A stretch of 64,000 bases of DNA from Brachybacterium sp. EE-P12 (GCF_003711805.1 NZ_QXCP01000004.1:310001-374000); one strand, 5' to 3'; counted from the first letter of the stretch, positions 1-9,341 are shown. Notes: generated by a model from the sequence alone, not told the origin. Translations and numbers: made by a program.

Positions 1-86
1 ATCGCGTTGGAGGCGTCGTGGAAGCCGTTCATGTAGGCGACGGCCAGCGACAGCGTCACGACCAGGGCGAGCAGGAGCGGCGTCAC
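1..86 (-). CDS. Inorganic phosphate transporter, Pit family (N-terminal fragment)
   Basis: Only the first 28 codons or so lie in the window; the gene runs off its left edge. The fragment starts with GTG and encodes one hydrophobic segment ending in NGFHDASNA, the N-terminal signature of PiT-family low-affinity phosphate (metal-phosphate) symporters. The GTG follows directly after the TGA of the DUF47 gene (TGA at 89-87, GTG at 86-84), so the two are almost certainly co-transcribed and translationally coupled. DUF47-pit pairing is a classic arrangement, which supports the call despite the short fragment. Confidence 0.8.
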   Translation of the reverse strand, partial: MTPLLLALVVTLSLAVAYMNGFHDASNA

Positions 87-722
87 TCAGGCGTCCTTGA
101 TGCGCAGCAGGTCCGCGATGCGCGCCACCCTCTCCTGCAGGGCGATCGTGCGCTGGATCGACCCGGCGACGTCGTGCAGGGGCAGCAGTTCCTGGGTGGC
201 GCCGCCGCGGGAGTACAGCTCGCCGAGGGCCTGGCGCACCAGGCGGTCGCCCTGTCGCTTGAGCTTGCGGACCTGGACGTAGTAGTCGCCGAGGTCCTGG
301 GTGTCGTTGAGCTTCCAGGACGCGGCGACGGTGAGCTCGGCCGCGCGCTCGATCCCCTCGGCCGCATCCAGCAGCGGAATGGGCAGCGTCCCCGTGCGGG
401 CGGCCACGAGCAGCCCCGCGGTGTGCTCCATCGCATCCACGGCGTCGGCGATCGTGAGCGAGAAGTCGTAGAGCAGCTCGGCCTCGTAGGGCGTGATCAG
501 GGACTCCGCGAGACGGCGTGAGGTGCGCAGGCACAGCTCCTCGGCGACCGTGGACTGCTCGTGCAGCGTCGGCGCGAGGCGCGTCCGCTCCCGATAGCCG
601 CTGCCCAGCAGCTTCGAATGGGTGTCAGCCGCCTGGACCAGCAGCTCGGCCAGCTCGGAGAGCAGCTCGCTCAGCGGTCGTTCCGTGCGGGCGGGGAAGA
701 GCCGGGAGAGGAACTGCACCAC
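87..722 (-). CDS. DUF47 family PhoU-like Pit accessory protein
   Basis: A 211-residue all-helical protein beginning VVQFLSRLF and rich in Leu/Ala/Glu, matching the DUF47 (PhoU-divergent) family. Members sit next to Pit transporters and are thought to modulate phosphate uptake at the membrane. I chose GTG at 722 because an AGGAGG-type Shine-Dalgarno lies about 9 nt upstream; the open frame continues further upstream but has no such signal and a poor Arg-rich composition. It is immediately followed by the pit gene, consistent with a two-gene phosphate operon. The family is clear; its exact mechanism is not known. Confidence 0.8.
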   Translation of the reverse strand: MVQFLSRLFPARTERPLSELLSELAELLVQAADTHSKLLGSGYRERTRLAPTLHEQSTVAEELCLRTSRRLAESLITPYEAELLYDFSLTIADAVDAMEHTAGLLVAARTGTLPIPLLDAAEGIERAAELTVAASWKLNDTQDLGDYYVQVRKLKRQGDRLVRQALGELYSRGGATQELLPLHDVAGSIQRTIALQERVARIADLLRIKDA

Positions 723-895
723 CTCGCGTCTCCTCCTCGCGCCGTGGGCGCGTGCATGCCTCGTCGTCCGTGCGATCGGACGCGGGTTCCTGCTCGTGAT
801 GCTGAGGCGCCGGACCGGGATGCGCCTGTCGGCGCGAAGGCCGCTCGAAGCGGCAGATGTTGGAGCCCGGGGCAACCGCGGCCCGACGCGCGCCC

Positions 896-926
896 ATCGT
901 AGAGCACCGCCCCGGAGGCGACGCAA
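896..926 (-). promoter_or_regulatory. Candidate promoter for the DUF47-pit operon
   Basis: Read on the minus strand, a TTGCGT -35-like hexamer (926-921) and a TACGAT -10 (901-896) are separated by 19 nt. They would give a leader of about 165 nt before the GTG at 722. The 271-nt gap 723-993 shows no other gene. The spacing is longer than optimal, so this is tentative. Confidence 0.3.
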
Positions 927-993
927 GTGCGCGGCCTGCGCACTATGGCGAGGACCTCAGCAGGCCCCGGCGCGCCCCGGCGGGCGGCACGGA

Positions 994-1620
994 TCAGTCC
1001 AGACGCCCGGCCTCCGCATGCCGTCCGGCAGCGATGAGGTCCTCGCCCGTGCGCAGCAGCCGCTCCGCCTGGCGGGTGCGCGCGTCGTCGCGGTCGTCGT
1101 CGGCCAGATGGGCGGTGCCGTGCGCGAGCAGCGTCGCGACCGCGCCGGCGCGGCGCAGCGCGAGGCCGAGGTCGCCGGTGAACGCGCCGCGCAGGATGTC
1201 GTCCATCGTCTCCTGGACCTGCGTCACCTCCGGCGGCTCGGCGAAGCCCGTCAGATAGCGCAGCCCCGGCACCGTGCGCGAGCCGGCCCGGTAGCGGCGC
1301 GCGACCTCGTCGCCGCTGCGCCGCACCCAGGTGTGCAGCACGTACATCCGCCACAGCGCCCCGGGCAGCGTGGTCGCGGGCGAGGCGGACCACAGCGCCG
1401 CCAGATCCGTCAGCCCGTCGTCGGCCGCGAGGGAGACCACCCGCTGGACGACCTCCGGGTCGGAGCTGTGGAACACCCCGTCCAGCAGCGCCCGCGCCGA
1501 GTCGTGCGCGAGATCCGTCGAGGTCGAGGGGTCCGGCTCCCCGGGGATCGACTCGGCGACCGAGGGATACATCGAGGCGGGGCGGCGGAAACGCGGGGCG
1601 GAGGAGTCGTGCGAGGACAT
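994..1620 (-). CDS. Conserved actinobacterial hypothetical protein
   Basis: A 208-residue soluble protein starting MSSHDSS. It contains PGALWRMYVLHTWVRR near the middle and a predicted all-helical C-terminal half. It resembles a conserved actinobacterial family of unknown role that is sometimes mislabelled as an RNA polymerase subunit; I see no polymerase motif. The ATG at 1620 is preferred over an ATG four codons upstream because TAGGGT (1633-1628) is a -10 box ending 7 nt before it, making this a leaderless start. It lies 22 nt downstream of the next hypothetical on the same strand. No function can be assigned. Confidence 0.65.
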   Translation of the reverse strand: MSSHDSSAPRFRRPASMYPSVAESIPGEPDPSTSTDLAHDSARALLDGVFHSSDPEVVQRVVSLAADDGLTDLAALWSASPATTLPGALWRMYVLHTWVRRSGDEVARRYRAGSRTVPGLRYLTGFAEPPEVTQVQETMDDILRGAFTGDLGLALRRAGAVATLLAHGTAHLADDDRDDARTRQAERLLRTGEDLIAAGRHAEAGRLD

Positions 1621-1642
1621 GCACCGCACCCTACGCCGCGCG

Positions 1643-2323
1643 TCAGGCCGCGGGCGGGGCGCTCGTGCCGTCCTCCCACAGCGCCCGCACCACCTCCGGC
1701 AGCTGCGCCGCGGTGACCTCGGAGACGGTGAGGACGCCCCGGTCGTCCAGGGGCAGATGGCCGAGCCGCCAGCTGCCGTCGGCCTCGACGTGCACCATGA
1801 GCGGGGCCGGCTCCTCGGGGGCGGCGAGCGAGGTGCGGCGCAGCGAGACGGTGCGCTCGTGCCCCTCCTCGAGGAAGGCCAGCACGATGTCGGAGACCGA
1901 GGCGGGCACGTGGGCGGCGTCCGGCAGGGCGGAGACGAGGAAGGAGTCCAGCTCGTCCTGGGTGAGCATGAGGATCACGTCGTCCGCCTTGATGACGAAG
2001 GCCATCCGCATCGCCTCGCCCTCCGCGAGCGCGATCCCGAGCCAGCGGTCCGCGGCGGTGAGCGCGGCGGCGACCACCTGGCCCTCCTCGCCCAACAGCC
2101 ACTGGCCGTCCGCCGAGCGCTCGACCTTCCCGCGCGCCCGCAGACCGGAGGTCACCGCGGCGGTCACGAACTCCCGCGCCTGCTCGGGGGCGCTGCGCAG
2201 CCCCACCTGCTCGCGGGTGATCCGGGCGTTCTCCGTGTCGCGCAGGCCCAGCATGAAGTCGATCTCGTAGGCCGTGTAGATCGTGACCTGCTCGCCGGAG
2301 GCGGCGCTGCCGGAGTCGTTCAT
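1643..2323 (-). CDS. Hypothetical protein, function unknown
   Basis: A 226-residue acidic soluble protein with no signal peptide or membrane segment and no motif I recognise. It has the third-position GC bias of a real gene, and it starts with ATG at 2323 preceded by an AGGGGG Shine-Dalgarno about 8 nt upstream; the longer frame to 2395 lacks one. It is divergently oriented from the ROK regulator gene (156 nt apart) and precedes another hypothetical, so 2323-994 may be one transcript. Shared regulation with the sugar module next door is possible but not shown. Confidence 0.6.
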   Translation of the reverse strand: MNDSGSAASGEQVTIYTAYEIDFMLGLRDTENARITREQVGLRSAPEQAREFVTAAVTSGLRARGKVERSADGQWLLGEEGQVVAAALTAADRWLGIALAEGEAMRMAFVIKADDVILMLTQDELDSFLVSALPDAAHVPASVSDIVLAFLEEGHERTVSLRRTSLAAPEEPAPLMVHVEADGSWRLGHLPLDDRGVLTVSEVTAAQLPEVVRALWEDGTSAPPAA

Positions 2324-2465
2324 CGATGGTCCCCCTCGGGCGTCGTGGAGCCGCTCGCGCAGACGGCGAACGGGCGGAGATGTCGACGGAAGCATGGCAG
2401 ATGCGGCGCACCCGCTCCACCGCGGTGCTCCTCGCCCGGCGCGGGCCGTGGAGCCGTCGCGCGGC

Positions 2466-2471
2466 TAGACT
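2466..2471 (+). promoter_or_regulatory. -10 box of a leaderless promoter for the ROK gene
   Basis: TAGACT ends 7 nt before the ATG at 2479, so transcription would begin at or next to the start codon. There is no Shine-Dalgarno before this ATG, which agrees with leaderless initiation. Confidence 0.5.
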
Positions 2472-2478
2472 GCGCAGG

Positions 2479-3669
2479 ATGCAGGGGGATCAGCACGAGG
2501 CCGCGGACCAGGGGACGAGCTCTCGTCCCGCACCGGCACCGCCCGTGCCCGACCTCGGCGGTGACAGCGCCCGCGCCGTGTACCGCGACCTGCTGCGCTT
2601 CGGCCCCCGCTCCCGCCGGGACCTCACCGAGCGGCTGGGTCTGTCCGCGCCGACCGTCACCCGCGTCACCCGCGAGCTGCTCGAGGCCGGGCACCTCCAC
2701 CCGCTGGAGACCGTGGCGCTGGCCAAGGGCCGCCCCCAGCAGCCGCTGGACATCGAGGAGAACCACGGCCCCCGCTTCGTCGGGGTCAAGGTCACGGCCG
2801 ACGAGGTCCACGCCGTGGTCACCACCGCGCGCGGCAACGCGCTCGAGGAGCTCGTGATGCCCCTTCCGGGCACCGCCGCGCGGACCGTCGTGGACAGCGT
2901 CGTCGAGCCGGTGCTCGCCCTCGCCGAGGCCCATCCCCGCGTCGCCGGGGTCGGGGTCAGCATCGGCGGGAACGTCGCGGACCGCAGGCGGGTGGACTCC
3001 TCCTGGATCCTCGGCTGGGACCGGCCCGTGGAACTCGCCGCCCGGCTCGAGGAGCGCCTCCGCCTGCCCGTCACGGTCGACAACGACATCGCCGCGATGG
3101 TCCACGGCCTGAACTGGTTCGGGATCGGCCGCGCCTATCGCACCTTCGCGGTGCTCACCCTCGGGGTCGGCGTCGCGATCGGCACCGTCGTCGAGGGACG
3201 GCTGCTGCAGGGCCGCTCCCATCTCGCCGGGCTCACCGGGCGCCTGCCCGTGGACGCTCGCGACGACGGCGCTCCCGTCCCCTTCTGGCAGGCGGCGCGC
3301 ACCGCCGCCGTCGAGTCCGCGGCCCGCGAGGCGGGAGTGCTCGGGGCCGGGGAGGGCGTCGAGCGTCTGCGCACGCTGCTGGCCGACGACGACCCCGGGG
3401 CCCGAGAGGTCTGCGCGGAGCTCGCCCGCACCCTCGCCCGCGCGGCCGCCGCCGTGGTCGCCGTGGCCGACCCCGAGGCGATCGTGCTCGGCGGGGAGAT
3501 CATCGACCTCGTCCTCGCCGCCGACGGGGAGTTCGAGGGGACGCTGCGCGCGTCCCTGCCCGGCGTGCAGCAGGACCTCGTGATCCGCGAGCTCGGCGGG
3601 GACTTCGACCAGTGGGCACGGGGCGCCGCGGTCATCGCGATCCAGGAGTTCGTCGGCGGCGAGGTCTGA
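2479..3669 (+). CDS. ROK family transcriptional regulator
   Basis: A 396-residue protein with an N-terminal winged helix (about residues 35-80, SRRDLTERLGLSAPTVTR) followed by a ROK sugar-kinase-like fold, with VTVDNDIAAMVHG and LGVGVAIG as nucleotide/sugar-fold signatures. ROK regulators of this type repress sugar-utilisation genes and release DNA on binding a sugar. The usual zinc site CxCGxxGC is absent: the stretch after GRSHLAGLTG has no Cys pair, so ligand sensing may differ. It converges on an alpha-galactoside ABC/GH36 operon ending 57 nt away and is its likely regulator (inference from position and the candidate operator at 9415-9446). Confidence 0.8.
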   Translation: MQGDQHEAADQGTSSRPAPAPPVPDLGGDSARAVYRDLLRFGPRSRRDLTERLGLSAPTVTRVTRELLEAGHLHPLETVALAKGRPQQPLDIEENHGPRFVGVKVTADEVHAVVTTARGNALEELVMPLPGTAARTVVDSVVEPVLALAEAHPRVAGVGVSIGGNVADRRRVDSSWILGWDRPVELAARLEERLRLPVTVDNDIAAMVHGLNWFGIGRAYRTFAVLTLGVGVAIGTVVEGRLLQGRSHLAGLTGRLPVDARDDGAPVPFWQAARTAAVESAAREAGVLGAGEGVERLRTLLADDDPGAREVCAELARTLARAAAAVVAVADPEAIVLGGEIIDLVLAADGEFEGTLRASLPGVQQDLVIRELGGDFDQWARGAAVIAIQEFVGGEV

Positions 3670-3725
3670 GCGACCCCGCCGCCGACGCGCCGGTCCTCAC
3701 GGGCCGTCGGATCACCCCGGGCGGC

Positions 3726-5126
3726 TCACGAGAACAGCGCGTTGACCCGCTCGTTGTAGGCCGCGAAGTCCGCGCCGTCGATCTGCCGCATCCAGCACTG
3801 GTCGAAGGCCGGCTGCATGATCGACATGATCGAGGCGGAGTTCTCCACCAGCGGGTACAGGCCTGTCTCGCCGTTCGCGACCCGATCCGTGAACGGGGTG
3901 ACGTCCAGACCCTGGTCCGCATAGGCCGCGATCGCGGCCTCGGTGCCCGCATCGGTCGCGGGGAAGAACGGGGCGCGCTCGCCGATCAGCCGCTGCGCCT
4001 CGTTGGAGGCGAGGAAGGCGATCAGCCGCGCCGCCTCCTCCTTGTGCTCGGACTGCGCGGAGATCGAGTCGCCCAGCCCGTTGAACATCGACATGGGAGT
4101 GCCGATCGGCCCCGCGGGCAGCGGTGCGATCCCGAGATCGACCCCCTCGAGGTTCGCCCAGGTCGAGATCATCCAGGAGCCCGCGAGCCCCAGCGCCGCC
4201 TTCCCGGACTGCACCTGGGTCTGCACGGGGCTCGAGTCCCCGAAGGTGCCGAAGGGCGGGAACAGGCCCTTGTCCACGAGCCCGAAGTACCAGTCCATCG
4301 TCGCCGCGAAGCGGTCGTCGTCGTAGCGGAAGGTCGTGCCCCAGGTGTCGGCGTCGGTGAAGGTCCAGCCGGTCGAGAACGCGAAGGCGGACCAGGAGCT
4401 CTGACCGGTGTAGTCGATGCCCGCGTCGGCTCCCATCCCGTAGCGCGCCACCCTCGTCGGGTCGAAGCCCTCCTCGTCGCCGCGCACGCCGTTCTCGTCG
4501 ATCGTGAGGCGCGCGAGCATCCGCTCGAAGGACCCGCCGTCCTCGGGGTTCCAGTCCAGGCCCGCGAGGTCGTCCTCGCTCAGGCCCTCCTCGGCGAGCA
4601 TGTTCTTGTCGTACATCACCGCGATGGTGTCGTAGTCCTTCGGGATGCCGTAGCGCGTGCCGTCCTGCCCGGTCCAGAGCTCCTGCAGACCGTCCTGGAA
4701 GCGCTCGGCGGTGATGTCGGCCAGGGGTGCGAGATCGTCCAGCGGCGCGATCACCCCGAGCTCGACGAACTCCGGATAGCGGGCGAGGTGGTCGGCGAAG
4801 GCGTCCGGGCCGGCCTCGGCCACGAAGCTCGCGGTCAGCTTCGTCCAGTAGTCGTCCCAGCCCAGCTGGGTCACCCGCACGAAGACGTCCGGGTTCTGGT
4901 CCATGAACGCGTCGATCGCGGCGGAGTAGGCGGGCAGCTGGTTCGCGTCCCACAGCCAGTAGTCGATCTCGGTGGCGCCGGCCGGGGCGGCGCTGGTGCC
5001 GCAGGAGGCGAGGGCAGCGGTCCCTGCCGTGCCGGCGGCCAGGGCCGCCGAGCCCTGCAGGAGCCGGCGACGGGTCAGCCCGCGAGACGGGGCGGGGGAC
5101 GGGAGTCGATGGCGGTTCTCAGTCAT
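3726..5126 (-). CDS. Sugar ABC transporter substrate-binding lipoprotein (family 1)
   Basis: A 466-residue extracellular solute-binding protein. The N-terminus carries a twin-arginine-type signal (TRRRLLQG) followed by a lipobox ending ALASC, so the protein is probably exported folded and lipid-anchored. The body is a type-1 carbohydrate-binding fold (DYWLWDAN, FVAEAGPDAFADH). I preferred ATG at 5126 to the in-frame GTG at 5135 because GAGGTG sits 6-7 nt upstream of the ATG. It follows two permease genes and GH36, so it likely captures alpha-galactosides such as raffinose or melibiose. Being last in the operon is less usual for a binding protein. Confidence 0.85.
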   Translation of the reverse strand: MTENRHRLPSPAPSRGLTRRRLLQGSAALAAGTAGTAALASCGTSAAPAGATEIDYWLWDANQLPAYSAAIDAFMDQNPDVFVRVTQLGWDDYWTKLTASFVAEAGPDAFADHLARYPEFVELGVIAPLDDLAPLADITAERFQDGLQELWTGQDGTRYGIPKDYDTIAVMYDKNMLAEEGLSEDDLAGLDWNPEDGGSFERMLARLTIDENGVRGDEEGFDPTRVARYGMGADAGIDYTGQSSWSAFAFSTGWTFTDADTWGTTFRYDDDRFAATMDWYFGLVDKGLFPPFGTFGDSSPVQTQVQSGKAALGLAGSWMISTWANLEGVDLGIAPLPAGPIGTPMSMFNGLGDSISAQSEHKEEAARLIAFLASNEAQRLIGERAPFFPATDAGTEAAIAAYADQGLDVTPFTDRVANGETGLYPLVENSASIMSIMQPAFDQCWMRQIDGADFAAYNERVNALFS

Positions 5127-5136
5127 CTCGGGCACC

Positions 5137-6084
5137 TCACTTGATCCCGCTGAAGCCGATGGAGTTCACGATCTTCTTCGCGAACAGGGCGAAGAGGATC
5201 AGCATGGGCGCGGCCGCGACGAGCGTCGCCGCCATCAGCCCGGACCAGTCCGGTCCCGTGCCGGGGGCCTGGGCGCGGAAGACGCCCAGCGCCACGGTGA
5301 GCACCCGGGACTGGTCGGTGTACGAGACCATCAGCGACCAGAAGTACTCGTTCCAGGCGGTCATGTAGGTCAGCAGCGCCAGCGTCGCCAGCGGTGCGGA
5401 GGAGATCGGCAGGATGAGGGTGAAGAACACCCGCGCCTTGCTCGCCCCGTCGATCAGCGCCGCCTCCTCCACCTCGCGAGAGACGTTGTTGAAGAACTGG
5501 CGCAGGAAGAAGATCGCGAAGCTCGAGATGAACAGGGTGGGCAGCATGATGCCCAGCAGCGTGTCCACCAGGCCCAGGTTCTTGATCAGGATGAAGTTGG
5601 GCAGCAGGGTGAAGATCTGCGGGATCATCAGCGATCCCAGGAAGATCATGAACACGAGGTCCCGCCCGCGCCAGCGGAGGCGCGAGAAGGCATAGGCGGC
5701 CATCGCGCAGGAGAAGGTCTGCACCACGGTGATCGTGGTCGCGACGAGCACCGAGTTCAGCAGGTAGCGCCAGAAGTTGATCGAGGCGCCGGAGCCGCCC
5801 TGGGAGATCGCGGTCTCGACGTCCTGCAGACCGAAGACGCGCTCGAAGCCGCCGGTGTTCAGGCCGACGGGCAGGAGGCTGCCCGGATCGGTGGCCAGGG
5901 CGTTGTTGCTGGACAGCGCCGTGCGGAGCATCCAGTAGAAGGGGAACAGGGTGATCAACAGGAAGATCACCATCGCGGCCCAGGCCGCGATCTTGCCCCA
6001 GGGGACGGTGCGGCGGGGGCGAAGGGCAGGGGCGGGCCCGCCCGCGACGGGGGCGCTGTCGCGCTGCGTGGTGGTCGTGGTCAT
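5137..6084 (-). CDS. Carbohydrate ABC transporter permease (MalG type)
   Basis: A 315-residue inner-membrane protein with six predicted transmembrane helices and the EAA loop near the C-terminal third (EEAALIDGASKARVFF), the contact site for the transporter ATPase. It belongs to the MalG-like CUT1 permeases. The N-terminus is a short Thr-rich cytoplasmic tail. It lies between the MalF-type permease gene and the binding-protein gene with gaps of about 10 nt, so the three are one transcript. No ATPase gene is in the cluster; as in many actinobacteria a shared MsiK-type ATPase elsewhere probably energises it. Confidence 0.88.
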   Translation of the reverse strand: MTTTTTQRDSAPVAGGPAPALRPRRTVPWGKIAAWAAMVIFLLITLFPFYWMLRTALSSNNALATDPGSLLPVGLNTGGFERVFGLQDVETAISQGGSGASINFWRYLLNSVLVATTITVVQTFSCAMAAYAFSRLRWRGRDLVFMIFLGSLMIPQIFTLLPNFILIKNLGLVDTLLGIMLPTLFISSFAIFFLRQFFNNVSREVEEAALIDGASKARVFFTLILPISSAPLATLALLTYMTAWNEYFWSLMVSYTDQSRVLTVALGVFRAQAPGTGPDWSGLMAATLVAAAPMLILFALFAKKIVNSIGFSGIK

Positions 6085-6096
6085 CGCGCTCTCCTC

Positions 6097-7011
6097 TCAG
6101 TCCAGATCCGACTGGCCGGCACGGCTCATCCAGTACTGCGCGAAGGTGATCACCATGAGGATCACCAGCAGTGCGACGGACAGCGCCGAGGCGTAGCCGA
6201 ACTCGTACTGGGCGAACGCCTTGTCGTAGATGTACATCTGCAGCACCTTCGAGGCGTCCGCCGGACCGCCCTGGGTGGTCACCGAGACGGTGTCGAACAC
6301 CTGGAAGGAGCCGATGATCGTCATGATCAGCACGAGCGCCAGGATCGGACGCAGCAGCGGCAGGGTGATGCGGCGGAACATCGTGATCTCCCCGGCGCCC
6401 TCCGTGCGCGCGGCCTCGTAGAGGAAGGTGGGGATCGACTGCAGCCCGGCGAAGAGCAGCAGCGCCGTGTAGCCCATGTGGCGCCACACGTTCACCAGCG
6501 CGACCGTCGGGATCACCCAGGTCTCGCTGGACCAGAAGGAGACCGGGTCGAAGCCGACCCACTGCAGGAAGATGTTCACGATGCCCAGCTGGGTGTCCAG
6601 GATCCACAGGAACACGATCGCGGCGACCACGTTCGAGACCAGGTACGGGGCGAGCACCAGCGAGCGCAGCACGGTGGACTGCGTCAGCCGCTGCATGAGC
6701 ACCGCGATGACGAGTGCGACGATCGTCTGCACGCCGATGTTGATGGCGACGTACACCACCGTCACCTTCAGCGAGTTCCAGAACACCGGATCGGCCAGGA
6801 GGCGGCGGTAGTTCTCGAGCCCCACCCAGCTGGGCGGGGTGAGGGTCGTGTACTCCGTGAGGGAGTAGTACAGGCCGGTCAGCAGCGGCCACACGAGGAA
6901 CACCAGCAGGCCGAACGAGGCGGGCGCGATGAACAGCAGCGCGAGCTTCGTGTCGTCCTTCCGGCGGCGCCTCGTCGGGGCCGACCGCGTCGACGTCGTC
7001 GCGGTGGACAT
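6097..7011 (-). CDS. Carbohydrate ABC transporter permease (MalF type)
   Basis: A 304-residue protein with an Arg/Lys-rich N-terminus followed by six predicted membrane helices starting KLALLFIAPASFG. The EAA loop reads EAARTEGAGEITMFRRITLP. It pairs with the MalG-type permease downstream to form the channel of a sugar importer. The ATG at 7011 has an AAGG ribosome site about 6 nt upstream and lies 47 nt after the GH36 stop codon. The very long frame that extends upstream through the GH36 gene is an overlap artefact. Confidence 0.88.
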   Translation of the reverse strand: MSTATTSTRSAPTRRRRKDDTKLALLFIAPASFGLLVFLVWPLLTGLYYSLTEYTTLTPPSWVGLENYRRLLADPVFWNSLKVTVVYVAINIGVQTIVALVIAVLMQRLTQSTVLRSLVLAPYLVSNVVAAIVFLWILDTQLGIVNIFLQWVGFDPVSFWSSETWVIPTVALVNVWRHMGYTALLLFAGLQSIPTFLYEAARTEGAGEITMFRRITLPLLRPILALVLIMTIIGSFQVFDTVSVTTQGGPADASKVLQMYIYDKAFAQYEFGYASALSVALLVILMVITFAQYWMSRAGQSDLD

Positions 7012-7058
7012 AGGTGCCTTCTTTCCGTGAGCGGGGGATGGGGTGGTGATGGGGCGGG

Positions 7059-9341
7059 TCAGAGAGCCGGGCCGGCGGCGGGCTCGCGGGTCAGGGACAG
7101 CAGCAGGCCCTGCTCGGGATCGAGCAGGGGAGAGGCCAGGCCGCTCCGGGCGAGCGCAGCGCCCGGCAGGACCGCCTCGCCCTCGGCGAGGGCGCGCGCC
7201 AGCCAGGGCGGGGCGGTCAGGTGCGAGGGCGGGCCGCTGGGGAGCAGGGCGCGCACGCGATAGTCGGCGGCGGGGTCCAGGCCCGGCAGCAGCAGCCGCG
7301 GGTGCTGGGAGGTGTCCGCCCGGCCGACGGCGCTGAGCGCGAACAGCGCCTCGCCGCGGTCGGGGGAGACCACGCCCTGCAGCCACAGGGCGCTGTCGCC
7401 GCGGTCGGCGCGCACGAGCTCCCCCGTGAACAGCAGCTCGCGCCGCTCCTTGTACAGGGCGATCCAGGCGGCGAGCTCGGTGAGCTCCTGCTCGCTCGCC
7501 GCGGCGAGGTCCCATTCGATGCCCAGATGGCCCATCAGCGCGCTGTGGGCACGGAAGCCGAGCGTGTGCAGGCGTCCGGTGGTGTGCGAGCGGCCGGAGG
7601 CGATGTGGCTGCCCATGAGCTCGAGCGGGATCAGCTGCGAGGTCCAGCGGTGCATCTGCTGGCGCTCGAGCGGATCGATGCAGTCCGAGACCCACACCCG
7701 GTCGGTGTGCTCGAGCACCTCGAGGTCCACGCGCGCTCCGCCGGAGGCGCAGGACTCGATCTCCAGGCCCGGGTGCGCCGCGCGCAGCTCGTCCATGAGG
7801 CGATAGGCGGCGCGGGTCTGGGCGTGCACGGCGGCGCGGCCCGTGGCGCGCGTCGCGGACTCCAGCAGATCGCGGTTGTGATCCCACTTGAGGTACCCGA
7901 TCTCGTGGGCGTCCAGGACCGCGCGCATCTGGTCGCGCACGTGCGCGTAGGCCTCGGGGATGGTCAGGTTCAGCACCTGCTGGCTGCGGGAGCGCAGCGG
8001 CATCCGCTGGGGGGAGGGCGCCATGATCCACTCGGGGTGGGCGCGGGCGACCTCGGAGTCCTCGCTGACCATCTCCGGCTCGAACCACAGCCCGAACTCC
8101 ATGCCCAGGCCCCGCACATGATCGATCAGGGGGCCGAGCCCGTCCGGCCACACCTGCTCGGAGACGACCCAGTCCCCGAGGGAGGAGGTGTCGTCGCGGC
8201 GGCCGCCGAACCAGCCGTCGTCGAGCACGAACCGCTCGACGCCGAGGGCTGCGGCGCGGTCGGCGAGATCGGTCAGGCGCGCCAGGTCGTGGTCGAAGTA
8301 CACCGCCTCCCACACGTTCAGCGTCACGGGGCGGCGGGTGTCCACGTGATGGGGGCGCGAGCGCAGGTGGCGGTGGAAGCGCGCGGCGACCGCGTCGAGC
8401 CCCTCCCCGTGGGAGGCGTACAGCCACGGTCCCTCGTACGCCTCGCCCGGGGCGAGGACGATCTCGCCCGGCAGCAGCAGCTCCCCGCCGCCCAGCAGGC
8501 GACGATCGGTGCTGGTGCGCTCGGCGAGATGGCGGTGGTTGCCGGAGAGCGCGGTGTGCACCGCCCACACCTCGCCCTCGCGGAAGCCGACGCCGGCCCG
8601 GCCCGCGTGCAGCACGTGCGCGGAGTCGGCGCCGGTGCGGCCGCGACGGTTCTCTCGCAGATGAGTGCCGACCGTGAAGTCGCGCCGCTGCGGGGTGCGC
8701 TCCTTCGTCCAGCGCCCCGCGAAGTCCAGCAGCTCCTCCGCCGCGGCCGGGACGGGGAGGGAGAGGGTCAGCTCGTCGAGGCGGTAGGGGCTCGTGCCCG
8801 TGTTGGTCAGGTTCGCCCGCAGGCGCAGCAGGCCGGTGGGCAGCAGCTCGAGCTCGAGCAGCAGGGCGAGGCCCTCGGACTCGTCGGCCAGGTCCACGGC
8901 GAGGTGCGCGGCGCCGGTCTCGGCGTGCCGGGCGGTCAGCGCCGTCCCGTCGATCCGCAGCTCCTGCACCGCGAAGCGGGGCGACCACCCCGAGCCGTCG
9001 GGGCGGGAGCCGGACAGGCCCGGCCTGCCCAGCCAGCCGTCGGCGACCTGCGGGAGGATCCCCACGTGCACGGGGACGTCCACGGCGTTCTGCGGGACCG
9101 GCTCGATCGCGGCCTCGCACAGGGCGTCCAGGGCTCCGGGGCCGAGCTCGCCGCCGGGGGAGAGGGCGGCGCCCCAGTGCACGATCGCGGGGGTGCGCCC
9201 GTCGGTCACGTCCACCAGCACGGACACCCCGGCGGTGCTCAGGTGGATCCGGTGGGTCAGGCCCGGCCGGGGCGCGGTGATCTCTGCACCTGGAGCGATC
9301 GGGGCGCTCTGCGCGTGGTGCGGCTCGTTCTGCGGGGACAT
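7059..9341 (-). CDS. Alpha-galactosidase, glycoside hydrolase family 36
   Basis: A 760-residue cytoplasmic enzyme that hydrolyses terminal alpha-1,6-galactose from melibiose/raffinose-type sugars by a retaining mechanism. The nucleophile is D487 in LKWDHNRDL and the acid/base is D553 in VWVSDCIDP; SCASGGARVDLE is another GH36 hallmark, and the length fits the family. There is no signal peptide, so substrates must be imported first, which matches the ABC genes downstream. ATG at 9341 has GGAGG 7 nt upstream; the longer frame to 9551 would include the promoter. It is the first gene of the operon. Confidence 0.93.
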   Translation of the reverse strand: MSPQNEPHHAQSAPIAPGAEITAPRPGLTHRIHLSTAGVSVLVDVTDGRTPAIVHWGAALSPGGELGPGALDALCEAAIEPVPQNAVDVPVHVGILPQVADGWLGRPGLSGSRPDGSGWSPRFAVQELRIDGTALTARHAETGAAHLAVDLADESEGLALLLELELLPTGLLRLRANLTNTGTSPYRLDELTLSLPVPAAAEELLDFAGRWTKERTPQRRDFTVGTHLRENRRGRTGADSAHVLHAGRAGVGFREGEVWAVHTALSGNHRHLAERTSTDRRLLGGGELLLPGEIVLAPGEAYEGPWLYASHGEGLDAVAARFHRHLRSRPHHVDTRRPVTLNVWEAVYFDHDLARLTDLADRAAALGVERFVLDDGWFGGRRDDTSSLGDWVVSEQVWPDGLGPLIDHVRGLGMEFGLWFEPEMVSEDSEVARAHPEWIMAPSPQRMPLRSRSQQVLNLTIPEAYAHVRDQMRAVLDAHEIGYLKWDHNRDLLESATRATGRAAVHAQTRAAYRLMDELRAAHPGLEIESCASGGARVDLEVLEHTDRVWVSDCIDPLERQQMHRWTSQLIPLELMGSHIASGRSHTTGRLHTLGFRAHSALMGHLGIEWDLAAASEQELTELAAWIALYKERRELLFTGELVRADRGDSALWLQGVVSPDRGEALFALSAVGRADTSQHPRLLLPGLDPAADYRVRALLPSGPPSHLTAPPWLARALAEGEAVLPGAALARSGLASPLLDPEQGLLLSLTREPAAGPAL

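Noticed and set aside
4972..7263. 763-codon plus-strand frame over the sugar permeases
   Set aside because: Gln/His/Asp/Arg-rich composition typical of an antisense shadow in GC-rich DNA; the opposite strand has clear family motifs.
6097..9120. 1007-codon minus-strand frame
   Set aside because: Its 3' part is the real MalF-type permease, but the upstream part is an Arg/Pro-rich shadow of the GH36 gene.
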